This document shows, piece by piece, positions 1-7,316 of a stretch of DNA of 7,316 bases; position 1 is the first letter of the stretch, and every line of letters starts with the position of its first letter. The position numbers and the translations under genes were made by a program. The DNA is from Rhodospirillales bacterium. Lineage in GTDB: Bacteria; Pseudomonadota; Alphaproteobacteria; Acetobacterales; Acetobacteraceae. The notes below the pieces were generated by a model. It ran no database searches. It worked only from the letters and a program-made list of their open reading frames with translations, and was not told the origin of the DNA. The stretch spans positions 1 to 7,316 of the forward strand of contig JANXSA010000391.1 in assembly GCA_025352915.1 (NCBI GenBank), given 5' to 3'.

Positions 1-13
1 GAAGGACGACGCC

Positions 14-262
14 ATGATCGACCAGAGCCAGGTTCAACCACACATGGAGGTGGTCTGCTCCGCCGGCGGCCATATCGGCACCGTGGACCACATGGATGGC
101 AGCCGCATCAAGCTGGCGAAGAACGACCAGGCCGCGGGCGGGCAGCACCATTACCTGCCCATGTCCGCCGTGGCCGGGGTGGAGAACGGCAAGCTGAAGC
201 TGAACGTGGACGGCCAGAAGGCCAAGCAGATGATGCAGGGCGACATGGGCATGCAGCGGTAG
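14..262 (+). CDS. DUF2171 domain-containing small protein
   Basis: An 82-residue protein with the features of the DUF2171 family: an N-terminal 'HMEVVCSAGGHIGTVDHMDG' segment (residues 10-29), then 'RIKLAKND' (31-38) and 'GGQHHYLPMSAV' (42-53). The family is short, probably beta-rich and PRC-barrel-like, and its biochemical role is not established; members are often seen as lone genes in alphaproteobacteria. No signal peptide or membrane segment is visible, so it should be cytoplasmic. The tail after residue 62 is Lys-, Gln- and Met-rich and is probably disordered. The ATG start is supported by a GAAGGA ribosome site at bases 1-6, seven bases upstream. The gene converges on the minus-strand genes to its right. 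A palindromic repeat starts four bases after its TAG stop. Its promoter lies outside the window. Family assignment is by recognition of the motif pattern, not by a search. Confidence 0.88.
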   Translation: MIDQSQVQPHMEVVCSAGGHIGTVDHMDGSRIKLAKNDQAAGGQHHYLPMSAVAGVENGKLKLNVDGQKAKQMMQGDMGMQR

Positions 263-266
263 GGCA

Positions 267-362
267 ATATGCGTTCAGATTGATTAATCCGAACGCATAT
301 CCGGCTCTGGATTGAATGACGTCCAGGGCACCGCCTGCGTCCACTCGGACGCAGCGTGCTCT
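267..362 (+). repeat. Bipartite palindromic repeat, copy A
   Basis: Two hairpins joined by a short linker. Hairpin 1 pairs 267-281 with 286-300 (15 bp, one A-C mismatch at 277/290, loop GATT). Hairpin 2 pairs 335-342 with 347-354 (8 bp, loop ACTC). It extends outward by 325-331 pairing with 356-362 (7 bp, one G-U) across a small internal loop. The linker contains ATTGAATGAC (311-320). The element starts four bases after the stop codon of the DUF2171 gene. Copy B at 940-1048 matches it in reverse orientation, with no gaps over 72 bp (58/72 identical). There is no T-run after either hairpin, so it is not a standard intrinsic terminator; a role in 3'-end processing, message stability or Rho-assisted termination is possible but inferred. 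Confidence 0.85.
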
Positions 363-476
363 GCGCGGTCGCCCGCACGGCTGCCTGCCTGTGGACGGAC
401 CAACCCGCCCCGGCAGGGGCGGAGCCGGCACCGGATGGCCCGGGCCGGGGGGCCGCATGCCCCTGCGCCGGGCATG

Positions 477-507
477 AAAAAGGGCGGCCGGATTGCGCCG
501 GCCGCCC
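477..507 (-). terminator. Rho-independent terminator of the small minus-strand gene
   Basis: A perfect 10-bp GC-rich stem (482-491 with 498-507, loop 492-497) is followed on the minus strand by five T's (the A-run at 477-481). It lies 17 bases beyond the TGA stop of the gene at 525-800 and has the classic stem-plus-T-tract form of an intrinsic terminator. It would also block any minus-strand transcript from reading on into the DUF2171 gene as antisense. Confidence 0.85.
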
Positions 508-524
508 CTGGCATTCCGGGGTGC

Positions 525-800
525 TCAGCCCTCGGTCGGGCGGGGCCGGCGCGGGCCGCGCGGGGCGCCGAACTCGCTGCCCGGATAGGCTGGGCGGCGC
601 TCACGCGGCGGCGGCGGCGGGGCGGCCAGTTCCTCCATCAGCTCCTTGATCTTGCCGATGATGGAGGTGCGGAGCGTCGGCGACTGGTGCGGCTTGAAGC
701 CGGCCAGTGTCTCCTTCAGCTCCTTCAATTGGCGCTCCTTTTCCTCCCGCGTGCGCTTCAGCGGGCGGTTGTCGGAGAATTGGCCGTCATAGGACCGCAT
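525..800 (-). CDS. Small charged protein of unknown function
   Basis: A 91-residue protein I do not recognise. Residues 13-34 are very rich in Lys, Arg and Glu with heptad-like leucines, and residues 46-60 (IIGKIKELMEELAA, roughly) look like a second amphipathic helix, so a helical hairpin or short coiled coil is likely. A run of five prolines (61-65) then leads into an Arg/Pro/Gly-rich tail to residue 91 that looks disordered. There is no signal peptide or membrane segment. It is judged a real gene because the helical amino-acid pattern is coherent and a good intrinsic terminator follows 17 bases after its stop. The ATG at 798-800 has only a weak GGGA-type ribosome site upstream, and there is no other in-frame ATG. 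It lies between two copies of the palindromic repeat and has no obvious link with the suc genes. Confidence 0.7.
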   Translation of the reverse strand: MRSYDGQFSDNRPLKRTREEKERQLKELKETLAGFKPHQSPTLRTSIIGKIKELMEELAAPPPPPRERRPAYPGSEFGAPRGPRRPRPTEG

Positions 801-939
801 GGCTGTGTTCCCGTTGGGGATGGCGTTCGACCATCAGGTTAGCAGATCGCGCCGCGGCTGGCGGCGCAAAACGAACAGGGCCAGCACCCCCCAGGGGACT
901 TACCCTTGGGAGGCCGGCCCTGCGAAGGTGGTGCGGCGG
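801..939 (-). other. Upstream region of the small gene, probable promoter region
   Basis: This 139-bp stretch separates the start of the small minus-strand gene from repeat copy B. It should hold that gene's promoter, but I see no convincing -35/-10 pair; a TTGCGC-like hexamer on the minus strand (865-870) is the best candidate and is weak. An 8-bp hairpin (890-897 with 903-910, one G-U, loop ACTTA) and a GGCCGGCC palindrome (912-919) are present. In DNA this GC-rich they may be chance. Confidence 0.3.
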
Positions 940-1048
940 CTAGAGCACGCTGCGTCCGCCTGGACGCAGGACGTGCTCTAGAAGTCATTGAATCTAAAGC
1001 AACAAATGCGTTCAGATGATTTCTTCTGAACGCATTTGTTGCTTTAGA
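940..1048 (-). repeat. Bipartite palindromic repeat, copy B, overlapping the sucB stop
   Basis: Read along the sucB message, hairpin 1 is a perfect 24-bp stem (1025-1048 with 993-1016, 8-base loop 1017-1024). It is followed by a linker containing ATTCAATGAC, then hairpin 2: 972-981 with 940-949 (10 bp) and 962-969 with 950-957 (8 bp), with a two-base bulge at 970-971 and a four-base loop at 958-961. The right arm of hairpin 1 includes the sucB TAA stop (1044-1046) and two bases of the last sense codon. The order and orientation of the two hairpins relative to the upstream gene are the same as in copy A. No T-run follows. Compared with copy A, a T-A pair in stem 1 (268/299) is an A-T pair here, a compensatory change that favours a conserved fold. 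Confidence 0.88.
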
Positions 1049-2303
1049 GGTCGAGCATCAGGCGGCGCGGATCCTCGATGCCTTCCTTGACGCGGACCAG
1101 GAAGCTGACGGCTTCCTTGCCATCCACAATGCGGTGGTCGTAGCTCAGCGCCAGGTACATCATCGGGCGGATCTCTACTTTCCCGCCGACGGCCATCGGG
1201 CGGTCCTGGATCTTGTGCATGCCGAGGATGCCCGACTGCGGCGGGTTCAGGATCGGCGTGCTCATCAGGCTGCCATAGATGCCGCCATTGGTGATGGTAA
1301 AGCTGCCGCCGGAGAGTTCCTCCAGCTTCAGCTGGCCGTCGCGGGCGCGCTTGCCGAAGCCGCCAATGGCTTTCTCGATGTCGGCGAAGCCGAGGGTTTC
1401 CGCATTGCGCAGCACCGGCACCACCAGCCCGTTCGGCCCGCCGACCGCGATGCCCATGTGGACATGGTGCTTGTAGACGACGTCCTCGCCATCGATCTCG
1501 GCGTTCACCGCCGGGTATTCCTTCAGCCCGGCGACGCAGGCCTTCACGAAGAAGGACATGAAGCCGAGCTTCACGCCGTGCTTCTTCTCGAACGCGTCGC
1601 GGTATTCGGCGCGCAGCGCCATCGCCGCGCCCATGTCCACCTCGTTGAAGGTGGTCAGCATGGCCGCAGTGTTCTGCGCTTCCTTCAGCCGGCTGGCGAT
1701 GGTCCGGCGCAGGCGCGTCATCTTCACGCGCTCCTCGCCATCCCCCAGGGCGCGTGGCGCCTTCGGCGCAGCGGGTGCGTTGGCGGTAGCGGCCGGGCGA
1801 GCCAGGAAGTCCAGCACGTCGCCCTTGCTGATGCGGCCGTCCTTGGCAGTGCCGGTGCCGACTTGGCCGGCCGAGACGCCGGCATCGGCCAGCAGCTTGG
1901 CAGCGGCGGGAAGCGGGGCGTGGCCGGCTCCGCCGGCGGGGGGGGCATACCCCGGCACGCCGACCGGGCCGGAGACGGCGCGCGGGGTTTCCACCTGGGG
2001 CTGCGCCGGGGCGGGTGTCGCCGGGGCCGGCGCGGTGGCGCGCGGCGAAACCAGGACGTTGGCGCCGCCGGCCGAGATGGTGCCGAGCGCCATGCCCGGG
2101 GTGACCTCGGCGCCCTCATTGGCGCTGATCGCCTCGACAACGCCGGCGGAGGGCGCGTTGACTTCCACCGTCACCTTGTCGGTCTCCAGCTCGACCAGCG
2201 GCTCGTCGGCCTTCACGGCGTCGCCCACCTTCTTCAGCCAACGCGCCACGGTGGCGGTGCTGACGCTTTCGCCCAGGGTGGGAACGAGAATCTCGGTTGC
2301 CAT
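1044..2303 (-). CDS. sucB: 2-oxoglutarate dehydrogenase E2, dihydrolipoyl succinyltransferase
   Basis: This is the core subunit of the 2-oxoglutarate dehydrogenase complex. It passes the succinyl group from E1 through a lipoyl arm to CoA, giving succinyl-CoA. The 419 residues fall in the expected order: a lipoyl domain (about 1-77) with the modified lysine K43 in the ETDK motif; an Ala/Pro-rich linker (about 83-125); an E3/E1-binding peripheral domain (about 128-168); a second Ala/Pro linker; and the catalytic acyltransferase domain (about 190-419). The catalytic domain carries SFTITNGG (334-341) and the active-site DHRIVDG (389-395, His390 and Asp394). The C-terminus RRLMLDL is typical and complete. 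The ATG start has a GAAGG ribosome site at 2312-2316, eight bases away. It follows sucA by 131 bp and is probably co-transcribed with it. Its stop codon lies in the stem of repeat copy B. No E3 (lpd) gene follows. Confidence 0.98.
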   Translation of the reverse strand: MATEILVPTLGESVSTATVARWLKKVGDAVKADEPLVELETDKVTVEVNAPSAGVVEAISANEGAEVTPGMALGTISAGGANVLVSPRATAPAPATPAPAQPQVETPRAVSGPVGVPGYAPPAGGAGHAPLPAAAKLLADAGVSAGQVGTGTAKDGRISKGDVLDFLARPAATANAPAAPKAPRALGDGEERVKMTRLRRTIASRLKEAQNTAAMLTTFNEVDMGAAMALRAEYRDAFEKKHGVKLGFMSFFVKACVAGLKEYPAVNAEIDGEDVVYKHHVHMGIAVGGPNGLVVPVLRNAETLGFADIEKAIGGFGKRARDGQLKLEELSGGSFTITNGGIYGSLMSTPILNPPQSGILGMHKIQDRPMAVGGKVEIRPMMYLALSYDHRIVDGKEAVSFLVRVKEGIEDPRRLMLDL

Positions 2304-2434
2304 GATCTCTGCCTTCTAACCTGGTGAGCCGGCCCCCGCGCTCCTGCTCGGGACCGACGCATCAGTCATTTCTGTTCCAGACATTCGGCCCCGGCGCGCC
2401 GCCGGCCCGCCGGGGAAATGCGCCGGGGCGCTGC
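2304..2434 (-). other. sucA-sucB intercistronic gap with strong stem-loop
   Basis: This 131-bp gap is long for two genes whose products work at a fixed ratio in one complex. Just past the sucA stop, 2420-2429 pairs perfectly with 2388-2397 (10 bp, GC-only), enclosing a further GC-rich segment that can fold internally. There is no T-run after it, so it is not an intrinsic terminator; a stem protecting the sucA 3' end or tuning sucB expression is possible. The rest of the gap contains a possible 22-codon ORF (2316-2384) and the sucB ribosome site. Confidence 0.5.
2316..2384 (-). CDS. Possible 22-codon leader ORF before sucB (doubtful)
   Basis: An ATG-to-TAG reading frame encoding MSGTEMTDASVPSRSAGAGS followed by Pro-Gly. 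Its TAG stop (2316-2318) shares its final G with the GAAGG ribosome site of sucB, an arrangement that would allow translational coupling. Against it: no clear ribosome site precedes its ATG, the peptide is low in complexity and resembles no leader I know, and a short frame like this can arise by chance in GC-rich DNA. It is listed only because of its placement. Confidence 0.15.
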   Translation of the reverse strand: MSGTEMTDASVPSRSAGAGSPG

Positions 2435-5302
<2,868 letters not shown>

Positions 5303-5309
5303 GCTTCGT

Positions 5310-5313
5310 CTCC
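5310..5313 (-). promoter_or_regulatory. Ribosome binding site that fixes the sucA start
   Basis: GGAG on the minus strand (within ACGGAG), seven bases before the ATG at 5300-5302. The two in-frame ATGs further upstream (5393-5395 and 5426-5428) have no comparable site, and the residues they would add (Arg/Gly-rich) do not look like the E1 N-terminus. Confidence 0.75.
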
Positions 5314-5494
5314 GTCCCGCCCCGGTAATGCCGTGGCGGCCGTTCGTTCGGGTTGTGCCCCCCCACGGCGCTGGGCCGTAACGGGCGTCATTCATGCCGC
5401 GGGCGCGGCAACGCGTCGCACCCAACATGGGATGCGGCGCCGCTTAACACAGTCTTCGTGGCAAGGATGCGGCGAAAGGATCGCCTTGCACGCC

Positions 5495-5510
5495 TTAACC
5501 GCCGCTTAAC
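5495..5510 (+). promoter_or_regulatory. CtrA-like TTAA-N7-TTAAC motif upstream of sucA
   Basis: TTAA at 5495-5498, a seven-base spacer (CCGCCGC), then TTAAC at 5506-5510. This is the spacing of the full CtrA recognition site defined in Caulobacter and conserved in other alphaproteobacteria. It lies about 190 bases before the sucA start. TTAA is scarce in this window: besides the two here I find only 284-287, 4482-4485 and 5444-5447, so three of five fall within 66 bp. That CtrA or any other regulator binds here is inference. Confidence 0.4.
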
Positions 5511-5580
5511 GCCGCCGCGCCGCCCCTGGTTCAGCCGGCCCGAACGAAGCCTGGGCGGGCCGTGTGGGTCGGGCGCCCGG

Positions 5581-5674
5581 CGTCAGCCGCCCAGTGCCTT
5601 GACCCCTCTAGGAGGCATCAGCCGCCCAGCGCCTTGACCCCTCCGGGTGGCGTCAGCCGCCCAGTGCCTTGACC
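5581..5674 (-). repeat. 35-bp tandem repeat built from the sucD 3' end
   Basis: Units run 5581-5615, 5616-5650 and a partial third at 5651-5674 that is the actual end of sucD. Units 1 and 2 match at 30 of 35 positions. Unit 1 and the sucD end are identical over 24 bases, and unit 2 differs from them there at two. Each unit contains the codons for Val-Lys-Ala-Leu-Gly-Gly and a TGA on the minus strand. The downstream copies have no start codon, so they are not genes. The first 24 bases of the unit are conserved in all three, while the remaining 11 bases of units 1 and 2 do not match sucD. Confidence 0.9.
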
Positions 5675-6537
5675 ATCGTGGAGCCCAGCGCCGCCGGGCT
5701 GTCCGCCACATGGATGCCGGCCGCCTTCATCGCGTCCATCTTGGCTTCCGCCGTGTCCTTGCCCCCGCTGATGACGGCGCCGGCATGGCCCATGCGGCGG
5801 CCCGGGGGGGCGGTGGCGCCAGCGATGAAGCCGACCACCGGCTTGGCATTCGCGCCCTTGTTCTCGCTGGCCAGGAACGCGGCGGCATTGGCTTCGGACT
5901 GGCCACCGATCTCGCCGATCATCACGATGGACTTCGTCTCGGGGTCGCGGAGGAACATCTCCAGCACCTCGATGAAGTCGGTGCCCTTGACCGGGTCGCC
6001 GCCGATGCCGACGCAGGTGGACTGGCCAAGCCCGGCCGCCGTGGTTTGCGCCACCGCCTCATAGGTCAGCGTACCCGAGCGGGACACGATGCCGACCGAG
6101 CCGCGGCGGTGGATATGGCCGGGCATGATGCCGATCTTGCAGGCGTCCGGCGTGATCACGCCCGGGCAGTTCGGCCCGATCAGGCGGGACTTGCTGCCGG
6201 ACAGCGCGCGCTTCACCCGGATCATGTCCAGCACCGGAATGCCCTCGGTGATGCAGATGATGAGCGGCAGTTCGGCGTCGATGGCTTCCAGAATGGCGTC
6301 GGCGGCAAACGGCGGCGGCACATAGATGACGCTGGCATTGGCCTGGGTCTTCGCCACGCAGTCGGCCACGGTATCGAACACCGGCAGGCCGATATGGGTG
6401 CTGCCGCCCTTACCGGGCGTGACGCCGCCGACATAGGTGCTGCCATAGGCAATGCCCTGTTCGGCGTGGAAGGTGCCCTGGGCACCGGTAAAACCCTGGG
6501 TCATCACCCGGGTGGTCGCGTCGATGAGGATCGCCAT
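5653..6537 (-). CDS. sucD: Succinyl-CoA ligase (ADP/GDP-forming) alpha subunit
   Basis: The alpha subunit of the enzyme that converts succinyl-CoA and phosphate to succinate and CoA while phosphorylating ADP or GDP. The 294 residues match the family length. The N-terminal CoA-binding Rossmann domain begins with the nucleotide-loop-like [13 protein letters not shown] (15-27) and GGVTPGKGG (37-45). The middle carries IGPNCPGVI (120-128) and SRSGTLTYE (152-160). The C-terminal half carries GEIGG (208-212) and the active-site [19 protein letters not shown] (241-259), with His251 as the phosphorylated histidine. The start ATG lies three bases after the sucC stop, with a GGGAG ribosome site inside the end of sucC, so the two subunits are co-translated. 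The final codons and stop are repeated downstream as a tandem array. Confidence 0.98.
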   Translation of the reverse strand: MAILIDATTRVMTQGFTGAQGTFHAEQGIAYGSTYVGGVTPGKGGSTHIGLPVFDTVADCVAKTQANASVIYVPPPFAADAILEAIDAELPLIICITEGIPVLDMIRVKRALSGSKSRLIGPNCPGVITPDACKIGIMPGHIHRRGSVGIVSRSGTLTYEAVAQTTAAGLGQSTCVGIGGDPVKGTDFIEVLEMFLRDPETKSIVMIGEIGGQSEANAAAFLASENKGANAKPVVGFIAGATAPPGRRMGHAGAVISGGKDTAEAKMDAMKAAGIHVADSPAALGSTMVKALGG

Positions 6538-6540
6538 GGT

Positions 6541-7316
<776 letters not shown>

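Larger units (their letters stand above)
5303..5652 (-). promoter_or_regulatory. sucD-sucA intergenic region, probable sucA promoter region
   Basis: A 350-bp gap with no gene that I can support. From the sucD side it contains a 35-bp tandem array copied from the sucD 3' end (5581-5650), a 7-bp GC hairpin (5536-5542 with 5556-5562) lacking a T-run, a TTAA-N7-TTAAC site (5495-5510), a third TTAA (5444-5447) inside a second copy of GCCGCTTAAC (5439-5448 and 5501-5510), and the sucA ribosome site. Its length and the AT-containing motifs suggest that sucAB can be transcribed independently of sucCD. I cannot name a -35/-10 pair with confidence. Confidence 0.5.

Noticed and set aside
405..476. Hairpins 405-411/416-422 and 456-462/470-476 as terminators of the DUF2171 gene
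   Set aside because: Both have 7-bp stems with no T-run on the plus strand; short GC stems of this sort are common by chance here.
1938..1945. Run of eight G's in sucB (and seven at 5804-5810 in sucD) as a phase-variable tract or frameshift
   Set aside because: The protein reads correctly on both sides. The sucB run encodes part of the Pro/Ala linker and the sucD run the conserved APPG, and such runs are expected at this GC content.
5303..5428. Upstream in-frame ATGs that would lengthen SucA by up to 42 residues
   Set aside because: The added residues are Arg/Gly-rich and unlike E1 N-termini, and they lack a ribosome site; the ATG at 5302 has a good GGAG site.
5461..5489. GCAAGG/CCTTGC inverted repeat upstream of sucA as an operator or riboswitch stem
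   Set aside because: There are only six paired bases around a 17-base loop, and no recognised aptamer sequence nearby.
5536..5562. 7-bp hairpin downstream of sucD as a terminator
   Set aside because: It has a large loop (13 bases) and no T-run on the minus strand; too weak to call.

Overview
The window is a high-GC (roughly two-thirds G+C by eye) stretch of chromosome from an alphaproteobacterium. The evidence is the run of minus-strand genes sucC-sucD-sucA-sucB, an order typical of alphaproteobacteria, together with a DUF2171 protein and strongly GC-biased third codon positions. A member of the Acetobacteraceae/Rhodospirillales (Roseomonas-like) is my best guess; this is inference from gene order and composition, not from a database match.

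Layout from high to low coordinates, following transcription of the main cluster: sucC (succinyl-CoA ligase beta, cut by the window edge, stop at 6541) and sucD (alpha, 5653-6537) are separated by 3 bp and are clearly co-translated. A 350-bp gap follows. It holds a tandem array made from copies of the sucD 3' end (5581-5674) and a TTAA-N7-TTAAC motif resembling a CtrA box (5495-5510). Next come sucA (2-oxoglutarate dehydrogenase E1, 2435-5302), a 131-bp structured gap with a possible 22-codon leader ORF, and sucB (E2 succinyltransferase, 1044-2303). The products carry out consecutive TCA-cycle steps: SucA/SucB, with an E3 not encoded here, turn 2-oxoglutarate into succinyl-CoA, and SucCD turn succinyl-CoA into succinate while making ATP or GTP.

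Left of sucB lies an accessory region. It holds a small minus-strand gene of unknown function (525-800) with its own intrinsic terminator (477-507), and a plus-strand DUF2171 gene (14-262) running towards it. The most unusual feature is here. Two copies of a bipartite palindromic element, about 96 and 109 bp long, each begin at or within a few bases of a stop codon (after the DUF2171 gene at 267-362 and after sucB at 1048-940). Both have the same orientation relative to the gene they follow. They align without gaps over 72 bp at 58/72 identity, and one base pair in the stem is swapped compensatorily, which suggests selection for the folded form. Neither has a T-tract, so they are not ordinary terminators.

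No tRNA, rRNA, CRISPR array, transposase or phage gene is visible. The core metabolic genes look intact and ordinary; the interest lies in the intergenic elements.
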